NCBI RefSeq assembly: GCF_000338875.1
Contig: NZ_AOMO01000029.1
Coordinates: 95,055 to 159,054 of the forward strand
DNA length: 64,000 nt
Source of the DNA: Vibrio mimicus CAIM 602
Lineage (GTDB): Bacteria; Pseudomonadota; Gammaproteobacteria; Enterobacterales; Vibrionaceae
Direction: 5' to 3'
Shown here: piece after piece, positions 11,549 to 21,787 of the stretch
Position numbering within the stretch: the first letter of the stretch is position 1
How the letters are laid out: the number at the start of each line of letters is the position of its first letter
Position numbers and translations under genes: made by a program
The notes under the pieces: generated by a model
What the model was told of the DNA's origin: nothing
What the model saw: only the letters and a program-made list of their open reading frames with translations
Database searches by the model: none

Positions 11549-13356
11549 TAGTTTTGCTCCTCTACGCTTTTTCCGGCCGCTTCAGCTGCCGCAGCTTTTT
11601 CTGCTGCTTCACCGTATAGACGCGCTTTTGGCTGCGACTTAGTGATTTTCACTGGGCTGTAATCGATCTTCGGTGATTGACCTTCTTGGAAGAACGCCAG
11701 AGAGTGCTTGAGGAATTCCACGTCATCACGCTCTGTGCAACCGTCATCAAGACGTTGATGCGCACCACGAGATTCTTTACGCAGGATAGCGGAGTGAACC
11801 ATGGCTTCTGCCACATCCAGACCGTAACCGACTTCAATCGCGTATAGCAGGTCAGTGTTGAACACCTTGCCTTTGTCTTTGATGCTGATGCGCTTGTAAC
11901 GCTCTTTCAACTCAGCCAGTTTGTTGATGGTGTCTTGCATCAGATCTTCCTGACGGTAGATACCACAACCTGCTTCCATGGTGTGACCCATTTCAGTACG
12001 GATGGTTGCCCAGTTTTCATCACCTTCTTGTTGCATCAGTGCTGCGATACGATCTTCAACCGCTTTCACTTGTGCAGCGATTGCTGTTTCGTTCCAGCCT
12101 TTGAACTGTGCTGCGCGCTCAACCGCTTTTTCACCCGCTACGCGGCCAAATACCACGAATTCAGCCAGTGAGTTAGAACCTAAACGGTTCGCACCATGCA
12201 GACCGACAGACGCACATTCACCGACGGCGAACAGACCTTTAATGCGCGTTTCACATTCGCCATTCGTTTCGATACCACCCATGGTGTAGTGTACGGTTGG
12301 GCGAATTGGAATTGGCTCTTTCGCTGGGTCAACGTTCACGTACGCTTTCGCCAGTTCACAGATAAATGGCAGGCGCTCTTGCAGGTATTCTTCACCTAAA
12401 TGACGTAGGTCTAGGTGCACCACATCGCCCAGTGGGTGTTTGATGGTGTTGCCTTTTTGCTGCTCATGCCAGAAAGCTTGGGAAACTTTGTCACGTGGAC
12501 CCAGTTCCATGTATTTGTTCTTCGGCTGGCCCACTGGCGTTTCAGGGCCCATGCCGTAGTCTTGCAGGTAACGGTAGCCATTTTTGTTGACGATAATACC
12601 GCCTTCACCACGACAACCTTCGGTCATCAGAATGCCGGTACCAGGCAGACCAGTTGGGTGGTACTGAACGAATTCCATATCACGTAGAGGAACGCCGTGA
12701 CGGAAAGCCATCGCCATACCATCACCAGTCACAATACCGCCGTTGGTGTTGCAGTGGTAAACGCGACCTGCGCCGCCAGTGGCTAGGACAACCGATTTGG
12801 CTTTGATTGTGACCAGTTCGCCTTCCGACATATGAATCGCGATCAAACCTTGGATTTCACCTTCATCAACCAGCAAATCCACCACAAAGTACTCATCCAA
12901 TCGCTTGATTTGTGGGTACTTCATTGAAGTCTGGAACAGGGTGTGCAGCATGTGGAAGCCAGTTTTGTCGGCTGCGAACCATGTGCGCTCAACTTTCATA
13001 CCGCCGAAGCGACGTACGTTGACTTCACCATTCTCTTTACGGCTCCAAGGACAACCCCATTGTTCCATCTGGATCATTTCACGGGTTGCATTGGCAACAA
13101 AGTATTCAACAACATCCTGTTCACATAGCCAGTCACCACCGCCAACGGTATCGTTGAAGTGGTTATCTAGACTATCTTCATCCTTGATAACTGCTGCGGA
13201 GCCACCCTCGGCTGCGACGGTATGAGAACGCATTGGATAAACTTTAGAAATCAGAGCAACTTCTAAATGAGGGTTTGCTTCTGCCGCTGCAATAGCAGTA
13301 CGAAGACCAGCGCCGCCAGCGCCGATGACTGCGATATCTGTGGTGATAATTTGCAC
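11548..13356 (-). CDS. frdA: Fumarate reductase flavoprotein subunit FrdA
   Basis: A 602-residue flavoprotein beginning [20 protein letters not shown], which includes the FAD-binding GxGxx[12 protein letters not shown] carries the FAD-linking histidine, and the active-site region [11 protein letters not shown] is present. It reduces fumarate to succinate as the catalytic subunit of the quinol-dependent enzyme, the terminal step of fumarate respiration. It is the first gene of the operon; the upstream gap is shared with divergent epmA, as in Escherichia coli. Confidence 0.96.
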   Translation of the reverse strand: MQIITTDIAVIGAGGAGLRTAIAAAEANPHLEVALISKVYPMRSHTVAAEGGSAAVIKDEDSLDNHFNDTVGGGDWLCEQDVVEYFVANATREMIQMEQWGCPWSRKENGEVNVRRFGGMKVERTWFAADKTGFHMLHTLFQTSMKYPQIKRLDEYFVVDLLVDEGEIQGLIAIHMSEGELVTIKAKSVVLATGGAGRVYHCNTNGGIVTGDGMAMAFRHGVPLRDMEFVQYHPTGLPGTGILMTEGCRGEGGIIVNKNGYRYLQDYGMGPETPVGQPKNKYMELGPRDKVSQAFWHEQQKGNTIKHPLGDVVHLDLRHLGEEYLQERLPFICELAKAYVNVDPAKEPIPIRPTVHYTMGGIETNGECETRIKGLFAVGECASVGLHGANRLGSNSLAEFVVFGRVAGEKAVERAAQFKGWNETAIAAQVKAVEDRIAALMQQEGDENWATIRTEMGHTMEAGCGIYRQEDLMQDTINKLAELKERYKRISIKDKGKVFNTDLLYAIEVGYGLDVAEAMVHSAILRKESRGAHQRLDDGCTERDDVEFLKHSLAFFQEGQSPKIDYSPVKITKSQPKARLYGEAAEKAAAAEAAGKSVEEQN

Positions 13357-13660
13357 AGTTATCCTCCAGTGTGATTATTTTTTTATGTGTGGACTGGGTT
13401 TAAGCCCGGTTCCTGGAATCGTTAGATGTGATTCAAACGCATGGGATCATGGTTTTCTTCTGCATCCACCCACCCATTAAGTGGTAGCGGTAGTGTAGAA
13501 GAGCTTGGAAGTGGAAAAATTGATTCTGTTGGGTTTTTGCTTCGGTATTGCAAACTTAAGCATACTATTTGCCCTATATGTGACTGGTGTCACAATTGGG
13601 TTTGGATTTTTATTCTGAACGAGTACAATTCGTTATCTCTGTTAATTGTTGAGCGACATC
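13357..13660. other. Divergent promoter region frdA-epmA
   Basis: The 304-bp gap between two outward-facing genes has no coding character. It contains one perfect 16-bp CRP palindrome at 13579-13594, and a candidate sigma-70 promoter for epmA (TTGGAT at 13602, 16-bp spacer, TACAAT at 13624). A lone TTGAT at 13520 is only half of an FNR site. Confidence 0.6.
13579..13594. promoter_or_regulatory. CRP binding site
   Basis: TGTGACTGGTGTCACA is an exact match to the CRP core TGTGA-N6-TCACA. It lies about 220 bp from the frdA start and about 70 bp from the epmA start. The centre falls about 50 bp ahead of the presumed epmA start of transcription. Crp itself is encoded at 57174-57806. Confidence 0.75.
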
Positions 13661-14635
13661 ATGACTAGTTCCGACTGGATGCCTACCGCATCAATAAGCC
13701 AATTAAAACAACGCGCTACCTTACTGCGCCAGATCCGAGAATTCTTTGCCGAACGTGATGTGCTGGAAGTGGAAACCCCAGCCATGAGTCACGCAACGGT
13801 GACGGATATCCACTTACATACCTTTAAAACGGAATTCGTTGGGCCGGGTTATGCCAAGGGCAGTTCACTGCACCTAATGACTAGCCCTGAATTTCATATG
13901 AAGCGTTTGTTAGCGGCAGGCAGTGGTTGTATTTATCAGCTTGGTAAAGCCTTTCGTAACGAAGAAAATGGTCGCTACCACAATCCTGAGTTCACCATGT
14001 TGGAATGGTACCGCATTGGCTTTGATCACCATGCTTTGATGGATGAGATGGACGCTTTGCTACAACTGGTACTGCGCTGTGGCAGTGCAGAGCGAATGAC
14101 TTACCAAGAAGCCTTCCTTAATGTGCTCGGTGTTTGTCCATTAAAAGGTGAGATGAGTGAGTTAAAGCAAGTTGCCGCGACGCTAGGTTTAAGTGATATC
14201 GCAGAGCCTGAAGAGGATCGTGACACTTTATTGCAACTGCTGTTTAGCATTGGTATTGAGCCAAAAATTGGCCAATCCGTGCCTGCTTTTGTTTATGATT
14301 TTCCGGCTTCGCAAGCGGCATTGGCCAAAATTAATCCTGCAGACCCACGGGTAGCCGACCGTTTTGAAGTCTATTTCAAAGGGATAGAACTGGCCAACGG
14401 CTTCCATGAGTTGGATAACCCTGCAGAACAGCTTGCTCGTTTTAAAGCTGATAACGCCAAACGTTTAGAAATGGGGCTAGCTGAACAGCCGATCGATTAT
14501 CATTTGATCGCAGCGTTGGAAGCAGGTTTGCCAGAGTGTGCAGGGGTAGCACTGGGAATCGATCGTCTGATCATGTTGGCACTGGGCGAAGATCATATTG
14601 ATAAGGTCACCGCATTTCCGTTTCCACGAGCCTGA
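13661..14635 (+). CDS. epmA: EF-P--(R)-beta-lysine ligase EpmA
   Basis: A 324-residue class II lysyl-tRNA-synthetase-like protein without the N-terminal anticodon-binding domain. It has class II motifs [30 protein letters not shown] and the C-terminal GVALGIDRL. It activates (R)-beta-lysine with ATP and attaches it to Lys34 of EF-P. The ATG at 13661 matches the E. coli EpmA N-terminus better than the upstream TTG at 13646. It is divergent from frdA, the conserved enterobacterial arrangement. Confidence 0.94.
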   Translation: MTSSDWMPTASISQLKQRATLLRQIREFFAERDVLEVETPAMSHATVTDIHLHTFKTEFVGPGYAKGSSLHLMTSPEFHMKRLLAAGSGCIYQLGKAFRNEENGRYHNPEFTMLEWYRIGFDHHALMDEMDALLQLVLRCGSAERMTYQEAFLNVLGVCPLKGEMSELKQVAATLGLSDIAEPEEDRDTLLQLLFSIGIEPKIGQSVPAFVYDFPASQAALAKINPADPRVADRFEVYFKGIELANGFHELDNPAEQLARFKADNAKRLEMGLAEQPIDYHLIAALEAGLPECAGVALGIDRLIMLALGEDHIDKVTAFPFPRA

Positions 14636-14764
14636 TCAGTTTCTCAGTTTGCAACATATTCACCCTTTTCAGACCCAGTTTTAACGAGGTAAGCGCTCGC
14701 GTCATGCAGCCAACCTCGTTATACTCCTTGTCTGATTTGAATCCCCATTGCAAGAGCACAGGAT

Positions 14765-15199
14765 ATGCAAGAGTACATTGAGTTTTTCCAGCAAAATATG
14801 ATCCTTTCACTGGCTTGGATCGGTATTTTGGTGGCGTTAATCGCCAGCATTTATAAATCTGCCACCGCCACTTACCAAGAAGTGACCGCGACCCAAGCGA
14901 CACATCTGATTAACCGTGAAAACGGAATCGTAGTGGATATCCGCAGCAAAGATGAGTTCAAACAGGGACACATTACCGACGCAATTCACATTTTGCCGTC
15001 AGACATTAAGGCTGGAAACTTGGCTGGGCTTGAAAGCCATAAATCGAGCCCCATTATTGTGGTATGCAAAACAGGTCAAACCGCACGTGAAAGTGCTGAT
15101 CTACTGACCAAAGCTGGATTTGAGAAGGTCAATCTTCTTAAAAATGGCTTGATTGCTTGGAATGAAGCTAACCTGCCTTTAGTACGCGGTAAACGCTAA
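14765..15199 (+). CDS. Membrane-anchored rhodanese-like protein (YibN-type)
   Basis: The 144-residue protein has one N-terminal transmembrane helix (about residues 12-31), then a rhodanese domain with the active-site loop VVCKTGQTARESA (Cys101). Such proteins carry sulphur as a persulphide, but the acceptor of the YibN group is not firmly known. In E. coli yibN, grxC and secB are consecutive; here secB follows after 166 bp with no glutaredoxin gene between. Confidence 0.88.
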   Translation: MQEYIEFFQQNMILSLAWIGILVALIASIYKSATATYQEVTATQATHLINRENGIVVDIRSKDEFKQGHITDAIHILPSDIKAGNLAGLESHKSSPIIVVCKTGQTARESADLLTKAGFEKVNLLKNGLIAWNEANLPLVRGKR

Positions 15200-15365
15200 G
15201 CACTTTGGGTACACAGTCGGCGCTGGTGAAAATGTCAGCGCTTGACGGTTAGAGTTGTGATGTCACCCACGTAATGGCTTGCCCACCTAGTGATTCCACA
15301 TACTCTCAGTTAGTCTCAGGACATATTGACCTTTGAACCGAATTACCTGAATTAAGGATGAAACC

Positions 15366-15836
15366 ATGGCTGAAGCAGCACAAGCCCCGCAACAACAGTT
15401 TGCTATCCAACGTATCTACCTGAAAGATGTTTCTTTTGAAGCGCCAAGCTCACCAGTTATGTTCCAAAAAGAGTGGAATCCAGATGTGAAACTGGATCTT
15501 GATACTCAAAGCCGTGAACTGGGTGAAGGTGTTTACGAAGTGGTTCTGCGTCTTACTGTTACTGTGAAAAACGCAGAAGAAACCGCATTCCTGTGTGAAG
15601 TACAACAAGCAGGTATTTTCAGTGCAGAGCAGATGGAAGCTGGCCAATTGGCACATTGCTTGGGTGCTTTCTGCCCGAACATCCTGTTCCCATACGCACG
15701 TGAAACTATTTCAAGCCTAGTGGTAAAAGGTACTTTCCCACAACTGAACCTAGCTCCTGTAAACTTTGACGCACTGTTCATGAACTATCTGCAACAGCAA
15801 GCTCAAGAAGGCGCAGCAACTCCAGCGAACGCTTAA
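15366..15836 (+). CDS. secB: Protein-export chaperone SecB
   Basis: A 156-residue SecB with the typical [19 protein letters not shown] near the N-terminus and [19 protein letters not shown] in the conserved core. The tetramer keeps preproteins unfolded and delivers them to SecA. AAGGATG precedes the start. It heads secB-gpsA-cysE, although a terminator-like hairpin separates it from gpsA. Confidence 0.96.
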   Translation: MAEAAQAPQQQFAIQRIYLKDVSFEAPSSPVMFQKEWNPDVKLDLDTQSRELGEGVYEVVLRLTVTVKNAEETAFLCEVQQAGIFSAEQMEAGQLAHCLGAFCPNILFPYARETISSLVVKGTFPQLNLAPVNFDALFMNYLQQQAQEGAATPANA

Positions 15837-15864
15837 TTCGCGCGATTGAGTTTCAAGCTACAGT

Positions 15865-15898
15865 AAAATGCACAGCGCAACCGCGATGTGCATTTTTT
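15865..15898 (+). terminator. Terminator-like hairpin after secB
   Basis: AAAATGCACA and TGTGCATTTT form a 10-bp stem with a 12-nt loop, followed by T residues. The long loop makes it weaker than the other terminators here, so partial readthrough into gpsA is possible. Confidence 0.7.
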
Positions 15899-16016
15899 GT
15901 TTATCACCCTCAGTATTTTGCGAAGAAGCTTTGTGAAGGCGAATGAGCAGCCAACTGCCATTGCCTATGCTTTGGGTATAGAATAGAGCACAACTTCGTT
16001 ATTGATAGGCGGAACA

Positions 16017-17051
16017 ATGAGCGATACACATAACCATACTGGTTACGGAAAACCTGTTGAAATGACGGTGATTGGTGCGGGATCTTATGGCACTTCACTG
16101 GCTATCTCACTAGCTCGTAACGGAGCTAACATTGTCCTGTGGGGGCACGAAGCTGAGCATATGGCTCGCCTTGAAGCGGATCGTGCTAACCATGAGTTCC
16201 TACCGGGGATTGCTTTTCCCGAAACCTTGATTGTCGAAACCGATCTACAAAAAGCGGTACAAGCGTGTCGTGATCTGCTGGTGGTCGTGCCTAGCCATGT
16301 GTTTGGTATTGTGCTGAAAAGCTTACAACCGCATTTGCGTGCTGATAGCCGCATCTGCTGGGCAACCAAAGGTTTGGAACCTGAAACGGGGCGTTTATTA
16401 CAAGACGTCGCGCATGATGTGCTCGGTGATAACTATCCACTTGCGGTGCTTTCAGGGCCAACGTTTGCGAAAGAGTTAGCTATGGGGATGCCAACCGCGA
16501 TTTCTGTTGCCTCACCTGATGCGCAGTTTGTGCGTGACCTGCAAGAAAAAATCCACTGCAGTAAAACGTTCCGCGTGTACGCCAACAGTGATTTTATCGG
16601 TATGCAGCTTGGCGGTGCCGTGAAAAACGTGATTGCGATTGGTGCTGGGATGTCAGATGGTATTGGCTTTGGGGCGAATGCGCGTACGGCTCTTATCACT
16701 CGTGGCTTGGCTGAAATGTGCCGTTTAGGTGCTGCATTAGGTGCACAACCAGAAACCTTTATGGGTATGGCGGGACTGGGTGATCTGGTACTGACGTGTA
16801 CCGACAACCAATCGCGTAACCGCCGTTTTGGCTTGGCGTTGGGCCAAGGTAAAGATGTCGATACGGCACAAGTGGATATCGGCCAAGTGGTTGAAGGCTA
16901 TCGCAACACCAAAGAGGTGTGGATGCTCGCTAAACGCATGGGCGTTGAGATGCCAATAGTTGAACAAATTTATCAAGTATTGTATCAAGGAAAAGATGCG
17001 CGACTCGCTGCTCAGGATCTGCTGGCTCGAGATAAGAAGATGGAGCGTTAA
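16017..17051 (+). CDS. gpsA: NAD(P)H-dependent glycerol-3-phosphate dehydrogenase
   Basis: A 344-residue enzyme with an N-terminal Rossmann motif ([12 protein letters not shown]), the conserved [11 protein letters not shown], and the catalytic region [16 protein letters not shown]. It makes sn-glycerol-3-phosphate from dihydroxyacetone phosphate for phospholipid synthesis. The ATG at 16017 is preceded by AGGCGG; the in-frame codon at 16002 would place that site inside the gene and is less likely. The secB-gpsA-cysE order is conserved in enterobacteria. Confidence 0.95.
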   Translation: MSDTHNHTGYGKPVEMTVIGAGSYGTSLAISLARNGANIVLWGHEAEHMARLEADRANHEFLPGIAFPETLIVETDLQKAVQACRDLLVVVPSHVFGIVLKSLQPHLRADSRICWATKGLEPETGRLLQDVAHDVLGDNYPLAVLSGPTFAKELAMGMPTAISVASPDAQFVRDLQEKIHCSKTFRVYANSDFIGMQLGGAVKNVIAIGAGMSDGIGFGANARTALITRGLAEMCRLGAALGAQPETFMGMAGLGDLVLTCTDNQSRNRRFGLALGQGKDVDTAQVDIGQVVEGYRNTKEVWMLAKRMGVEMPIVEQIYQVLYQGKDARLAAQDLLARDKKMER

Positions 17052-17124
17052 ATACGCCGCGCAAGAGATGGAATTGAATCGATAGGGTGCTTGTCACCCT
17101 ATCCTGATTGGGACTGAGTAAGTA

Positions 17125-17946
17125 ATGAAACAGTGCGCACACACCAAGGTTTGGCAAACCATTGTCGCCGAAGCTCGCGAGCAGTCTGAACAAGAACCTA
17201 TGCTCGCCAGTTTTTACCATGCCACGATTATCAAGCATGAGAGTTTAAGCTCGGCACTAAGTTATATTTTGGCCAATCGCTTGAATACCGCTTCCATGCC
17301 CGCTATGGCCGTCCGAGAAGTGATAGAAGAGGCGTTTGAAGCTGACCCTAATATCACTGAAGCTGCGGCTTGCGATATCTGTGCTACGGTCAACCGAGAT
17401 CCGGCGGTTTCTATGTATTCCATGCCGCTGTTGTACCTGAAAGGTTATCACGCTCTGCAAGGTTATCGGGTTGCCAACTGGTTATGGCGACAAGGGCGTA
17501 AGGCACTCGCCACCTATTTTCAGAATCAAATTTCTGTGGCTTGTCAGGTCGACATTCACCCTGCGGCACGAATTGGTCGTGGCATTATGCTCGATCACGC
17601 GACAGGCATTGTGATTGGTGAAACGGCTGTGGTTGAAGATGATGTTTCGATCTTACAAGACGTTACTCTCGGCGGTACGGGTAAAGAGTGCGGCGATCGT
17701 CACCCGAAAATTCGTGAAGGGGTAATGATTGGAGCTGGTGCTAAGATTTTAGGCAACATCGAAGTTGGGGAAGGGGCAAAAATTGGCTCTGGCTCTGTGG
17801 TGTTGCAAGCGGTACCACCGCATACCACTGTTGCTGGAGTTCCAGCACGGATTGTTGGTCGTCCACAGTCTGATAAACCGTCACTGGATATGGATCAGCA
17901 ATTTAACGGCAGATCTCAAACCTTTATTGGTGGTGACGGAATTTAA
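17125..17946 (+). CDS. cysE: Serine O-acetyltransferase
   Basis: A 273-residue CysE with an N-terminal helical domain and a C-terminal left-handed beta helix built of hexapeptide repeats (for example IGRGIMLDHATGIVIGETA and KIGSGSVVL). The catalytic His-Asp pair is in LDHATG. It acetylates serine with acetyl-CoA in the first step of cysteine synthesis and is normally feedback inhibited by cysteine. The C-terminal tail ends TFIGGDGI, consistent with the Ile-ended tail that binds CysK. Confidence 0.95.
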   Translation: MKQCAHTKVWQTIVAEAREQSEQEPMLASFYHATIIKHESLSSALSYILANRLNTASMPAMAVREVIEEAFEADPNITEAAACDICATVNRDPAVSMYSMPLLYLKGYHALQGYRVANWLWRQGRKALATYFQNQISVACQVDIHPAARIGRGIMLDHATGIVIGETAVVEDDVSILQDVTLGGTGKECGDRHPKIREGVMIGAGAKILGNIEVGEGAKIGSGSVVLQAVPPHTTVAGVPARIVGRPQSDKPSLDMDQQFNGRSQTFIGGDGI

Positions 17947-18000
17947 ATCAGATTTTCTTGCCTTGCTTATAGGGAAGAGAAGTAAAAGACAGAAAATAAA

Positions 18001-18030
18001 AAAGGATGATGGGGACATCATCCTTTTTTA
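18001..18030. terminator. Bidirectional Rho-independent terminator (cysE / aphA)
   Basis: AAAGGATGATG, a 4-nt loop and CATCATCCTTT form an 11-bp stem with A-run and T-run flanks between the convergent cysE and aphA genes. Confidence 0.92.
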
Positions 18031-18050
18031 CATCGGCAAGCGACTTGGCG

Positions 18051-18590
18051 TTATGCCATCGCGCTCAATTCAGCTAACACTTCGTCCGCCCATTGAATCC
18101 ATGCTTGGCGAACCAGTAAATTACGACGTAGAGTCAAACGCTCTAAACGTTGCTGCTTGTCTAACACCGCAGGGTTAGCGTAGTAAGCGGCTTCGATTTC
18201 TTGATAGTGAGCAACCAGTTTGCGCGATTCTTCAACCAGCTCAGCCAGTTGCAGGCGGTAAGGCTCTGCCGATTGTACTGAACAAGCCATCAATTTAGCG
18301 CTGAACTCATCACGCACGGTTGGGTGTGCAGTCGGTTGATCAAACCACTCACCTAAAGCGCTGCGACCAGCTTGGGTAATAGAGTAAACCTTGCGATCTG
18401 GCTTGCCTTCCTGTGGTTCCAGAACACAAGTAACTAAACCCTGTTCCCCCATTTTATTGAGTTCACGATATACCTGCTGGTGGCTGGCTTTCCAGAAGTA
18501 GCCAATGCTGGCAGAAAATTCTTTAGTTATATCGTACCCGGTTGCATCGCGTGTGCTAAGAACAGTAAGGATAACGTGTGGTAATGACAT
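18051..18590 (-). CDS. aphA: Virulence and quorum-sensing regulator AphA (PadR family)
   Basis: The 179-residue protein begins MSLPHVILTVLSTRDATGYD, with an N-terminal PadR-type winged helix (about residues 5-80, including HQQVYRELNKMGEQGLV) and a C-terminal antiparallel coiled-coil dimerisation region. In V. cholerae AphA is the low-cell-density master regulator and, with AphB, activates tcpPH. It is repressed at high density by HapR and supported by Qrr small RNAs, all established knowledge. Its place next to ppc matches V. cholerae. A 360-bp upstream gap provides room for complex control. No virulence island genes are in this window. Confidence 0.93.
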   Translation of the reverse strand: MSLPHVILTVLSTRDATGYDITKEFSASIGYFWKASHQQVYRELNKMGEQGLVTCVLEPQEGKPDRKVYSITQAGRSALGEWFDQPTAHPTVRDEFSAKLMACSVQSAEPYRLQLAELVEESRKLVAHYQEIEAAYYANPAVLDKQQRLERLTLRRNLLVRQAWIQWADEVLAELSAMA

Positions 18591-18864
18591 GTCTTCAATC
18601 CAAAAATTAAGTCAACATAAACTTCTATCTAAACGCCTGTTGTGCTTCTAATGGCACTCAATATCAGTTCGTTTAAATACCCGCAGCACAATAATCTGGC
18701 TGCTTATGTCACCTTATAAAGCCGGTTATCACCTAGATTGGCGTATGTCTTTGCATACTTTGACTGTGAGATTGCTTTACATTACTTATCACAGAGGGGG
18801 AATAGTATATCTAAATAATAAGCATAAAGTGGAATACAAATGTTCTAGATAAACAAAAAACTGA

Positions 18865-18881
18865 CATTATTCTCAATAATG
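18865..18881. promoter_or_regulatory. Candidate HapR/LuxR-type operator upstream of aphA
   Basis: CATTATT-CTC-AATAATG is a perfect 7-bp inverted repeat. Its right half TCAATAA fits the HapR/LuxR half-site (TCAATAA of TTATTGAT...ATCAATAA); the left half is degenerate. It lies about 275 bp upstream of the aphA start codon. Assignment to HapR is inference. Confidence 0.4.
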
Positions 18882-18895
18882 CAAAAATGTAAAAC

Positions 18896-18921
18896 AAAAG
18901 GCTGAAAAGTTTCAGCCTTTT
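18896..18921 (-). terminator. Rho-independent terminator of ppc
   Basis: AAAAGGCTGAAA, a 2-nt loop and TTTCAGCCTTTT form a 12-bp stem about 30 bp beyond the ppc stop codon, with a T-rich stretch in the minus-strand direction. Confidence 0.88.
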
Positions 18922-18950
18922 GGTGTTTTACACTGCTATTTTGCGATTTG

Positions 18951-21581
18951 TTAACCAGTATTGCGCATTCCCGCCGCAATTCCCGCTATGGTCACCATCA
19001 ACGCCTCTTCCAGCTCTGGAGAAGGGAGATCTGATTGACGGGTGCGATACAGCAGCTCGGCTTGCAGCATGTTGAGTGGCTCAACATAGATATTACGCAG
19101 ACGAATCGATTCCTGTCCCCAAGGGTCGCTTTGCATCAAGTTCTCATTGTTTTCCACATTGAGTACGGTTTTGATGTCTTTCTGAAGTTGTGCGCGCAGC
19201 TTTTCACCCAATGGACGAAGGGCTGGTTCCACTAGGCGCTCATCGTAGTAACGCGCAATTTCAGCGCTGCACTTGGTGTACACCATCTCCAACATGCCAA
19301 GACGGGTCGAGAAGAATGGCCATTCGCGGCACATCTCTTCGAGTAGAGCTTGATGGCCTTTATCAATCGAGAATTGAATGGCTTCACCCGCACCCAGCCA
19401 AGCGGGCAATACCAAGCGGTTTTGGCTCCAGGAGAAAATCCATGGAATCGCTCGCAAGCTTTCAACACCACCGTTTGGATTGCGTTTCGATGGGCGCGAA
19501 CCTAGCGGCAATTTACCCAATTCCAATTCAGGTGTAGCTTGACGGAAGTAAGGAACAAAGTCTGGCTCACCGCGCACTACATGGCGATAGGCTTCACAAG
19601 AAACTTCAGACAGTACATCCATCAGATCGCGCCATTCTTGCTTTGGCTCTGGTGGTGGCAGTAGGTTGGCTTCCAAAATGGCACTGGCGTACATATTGAA
19701 ACTGTTCACCGCAACATCAGGTAAACCCAGTTTAAAGCGGATCATCTCGCCTTGTTCTGTTACGCGCAGGCCGCCCTTTAAGCTCTTCGGTGGCTGAGAA
19801 AGCAGTGCCGCATGGGCAGGAGCGCCGCCACGGCCAATCGTGCCGCCACGACCATGGAACAACGTCAGCTCAATACCCGCTTCTTCACTGACTTTGACTA
19901 GGGCATCCATCGCTCGGTACTGCGCCCAACCTGCCGCCATTACGCCGGCATCTTTCGCTGAGTCTGAGTAACCAATCATCACCATTTGGTGGTTCTGAAT
20001 AAAGCCGCGATACAGATCGATACTCATCAACTGACGGATCACCGATTCTGCATTGTTCAAGTCATCTAAGGTTTCAAACAGTGGGCAGACATCCATACGA
20101 TAAGGACATCCCGCTTCTTGCAGTAGCAGGTGAACCGCGAGGACATCCGATGCGGTACGAGCCATAGAGATCACATACGCGCCAAACGCATCTCTGGATT
20201 GAGCAGCAATGATCTTACAGGTATCCAACACTTCTTTGACTTGTACAGAGGGTTGCCAGTCGCGCGGCAGCAGTGGACGCTTGGAGTTAAGTTCTGTCGT
20301 CAGGAACGCTATCTTGTCTTGTTCGCTCCACTGATTGTAATCACCGATGCCCAGATAACGGGTCAGTTCCGAGATCACTTCCGCATGGCGTGAGCTTTCC
20401 TGACGAATATCGAGACGAACTAGATGCACGCCAAACGCTTTGATGCGGCGTAGGGTATCAAGCAGTGAGCCATCAGCAATTACACCCATGCCACACTCAT
20501 GCAGTGATTGGTAACAAGCGTAAAGCGGTTCCCACAGCTGATCGACATTTTGTAGTGGGGCTTTCACTGCCAGCTTTTGACCGTTCAGTTTGGCTTCAAG
20601 AATATCAATCGTCTCTTGTAGCAAACTGCGCAGTTGCTTGAGGATAGCGCGATAAGGTTCGTGTTCATCACCCGCTAAAGCGCGTACTGCCTCATTACAC
20701 TTGGTCATGGAAAGTTCGCTGACCAGCTCATTGATGTCGGTAAGATACAAATCTGCCGCTTTCCAGCGTGACAGTAATAGCACTTCGCGAGTGATAGTGT
20801 GGGTGACAAATGGGTTACCATCGCGGTCACCCCCCATCCATGACGAGAAGTGCACTGGGCGTGCATCAATCGGTAAACCTTCACCTAAGTGAGATTTCAC
20901 CTGCTCATTCAGCTCGCGTAAAAATTCCGGTACCGCATGCCATAGTGAGTTTTCCACCACAGCAAAGCCCCATTTGGCTTCATCCAATGGCGTTGGGCGC
21001 TGCTGACGGATCACATCCGAATGCCAGCTTTGAGCGATTAGCTGCTCAAGACGGCGCTCCGTTTTATGGCGCTCTTTTGAAGACAGATCGCTCAGTTCGA
21101 GTTTGGACAAGCATTCGTTAATTTTGACCAGTTTGTTGATCATGGTGCGACGAGTGATCTCAGTCGGGTGAGCGGTCAATACCAGCTCAATGTTCAGATC
21201 ACGAATGGCCTGTGCCGTATCGAATTTACTGACCGAGTTTTGCGCGAGTTTGGCAAACAAGCTGCCAATGGCATCAAGCTCATTCACGTGGCTCTCACAG
21301 TGGCGAGAGATGGTGTGATACTGCTCGGCAATATTGGTCAGATTAAGGAATTGGTTAAATGCGCGAGCAACTGGGGTCAACTGATGATTGGGAAGATTTT
21401 TTATCTCTTCGATGAGGAGCTCGCGGTCTGCTTGGTTGCCAGTTCTGGCGGATTTCGAAAGTTTTCGGATGGTTTCCACTTTCTCTAAAATAACGTCACC
21501 ATCGGCGGCTTGAATAGTCTGTCCGAGTAGTCGTCCTAACATGCTTACGTTACTTTTGAGCGCAGCGTATTTTTCGTTCAT
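18951..21581 (-). CDS. ppc: Phosphoenolpyruvate carboxylase
   Basis: An 876-residue PEP carboxylase, full length for bacteria. It has the N-terminal catalytic motif [13 protein letters not shown] with the essential His, and later [10 protein letters not shown] and [14 protein letters not shown] around the second active-site region, ending in the usual RNTG. It carboxylates PEP to oxaloacetate to refill the TCA cycle. I chose the ATG giving MNEKYAALK because AGGA is seven bases before it; an ATG six bases upstream would sit directly on that site. Confidence 0.96.
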   Translation of the reverse strand: MNEKYAALKSNVSMLGRLLGQTIQAADGDVILEKVETIRKLSKSARTGNQADRELLIEEIKNLPNHQLTPVARAFNQFLNLTNIAEQYHTISRHCESHVNELDAIGSLFAKLAQNSVSKFDTAQAIRDLNIELVLTAHPTEITRRTMINKLVKINECLSKLELSDLSSKERHKTERRLEQLIAQSWHSDVIRQQRPTPLDEAKWGFAVVENSLWHAVPEFLRELNEQVKSHLGEGLPIDARPVHFSSWMGGDRDGNPFVTHTITREVLLLSRWKAADLYLTDINELVSELSMTKCNEAVRALAGDEHEPYRAILKQLRSLLQETIDILEAKLNGQKLAVKAPLQNVDQLWEPLYACYQSLHECGMGVIADGSLLDTLRRIKAFGVHLVRLDIRQESSRHAEVISELTRYLGIGDYNQWSEQDKIAFLTTELNSKRPLLPRDWQPSVQVKEVLDTCKIIAAQSRDAFGAYVISMARTASDVLAVHLLLQEAGCPYRMDVCPLFETLDDLNNAESVIRQLMSIDLYRGFIQNHQMVMIGYSDSAKDAGVMAAGWAQYRAMDALVKVSEEAGIELTLFHGRGGTIGRGGAPAHAALLSQPPKSLKGGLRVTEQGEMIRFKLGLPDVAVNSFNMYASAILEANLLPPPEPKQEWRDLMDVLSEVSCEAYRHVVRGEPDFVPYFRQATPELELGKLPLGSRPSKRNPNGGVESLRAIPWIFSWSQNRLVLPAWLGAGEAIQFSIDKGHQALLEEMCREWPFFSTRLGMLEMVYTKCSAEIARYYDERLVEPALRPLGEKLRAQLQKDIKTVLNVENNENLMQSDPWGQESIRLRNIYVEPLNMLQAELLYRTRQSDLPSPELEEALMVTIAGIAAGMRNTG

Positions 21582-21756
21582 TGTCATCCTGCCTTGAAAA
21601 AAAATTACATCCAGTGTTAGTTCAGTTAATTACACAATCTTGATCACTTTGTCCAGTATGCTCGTTGTTCAGACTAAGATTCCATTTATTGTCTTGCCAG
21701 TTTGACGCATACATTGTTTAACCAAAAACGCGAAATTGTTGAAATTTTCTTACAAA

Positions 21757-21779
21757 AAGCCCCAAGGCTGAGCTTGGGG
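21757..21779 (-). terminator. Rho-independent terminator of argE
   Basis: CCCCAAG, a 6-nt loop and CTTGGGG lie just past the argE stop; reading in the minus direction the stem is followed by GCTTTTTG. Confidence 0.82.
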
Positions 21780-21787
21780 AGATCAAT

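Larger units (their letters stand above)
18591..18950 (-). promoter_or_regulatory. aphA upstream control region
   Basis: The 360 bp between aphA and the end of ppc is AT rich and has no ORF. I can see separate CRP-type half sites (TGTGA at 18765 and TCACA at 18789), an inverted repeat GTATG...CATAC at 18743-18758, and a 17-bp palindrome at 18865-18881. The ppc terminator occupies the right end. Published work shows HapR, Lrp and CRP acting on this promoter, but I cannot place their exact footprints from sequence alone. Confidence 0.55.

Noticed and set aside
13520..13533. FNR site upstream of frdA
   Set aside because: Only one half (TTGAT) matches; the second half-site is absent.
18743..18758. 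GTATG...GCATAC inverted repeat as an AphA autoregulatory site
   Set aside because: The spacing does not fit the AphA motif as I know it (half-sites TATGCA and TGCATA separated by 6 bp), so only the repeat itself is noted.
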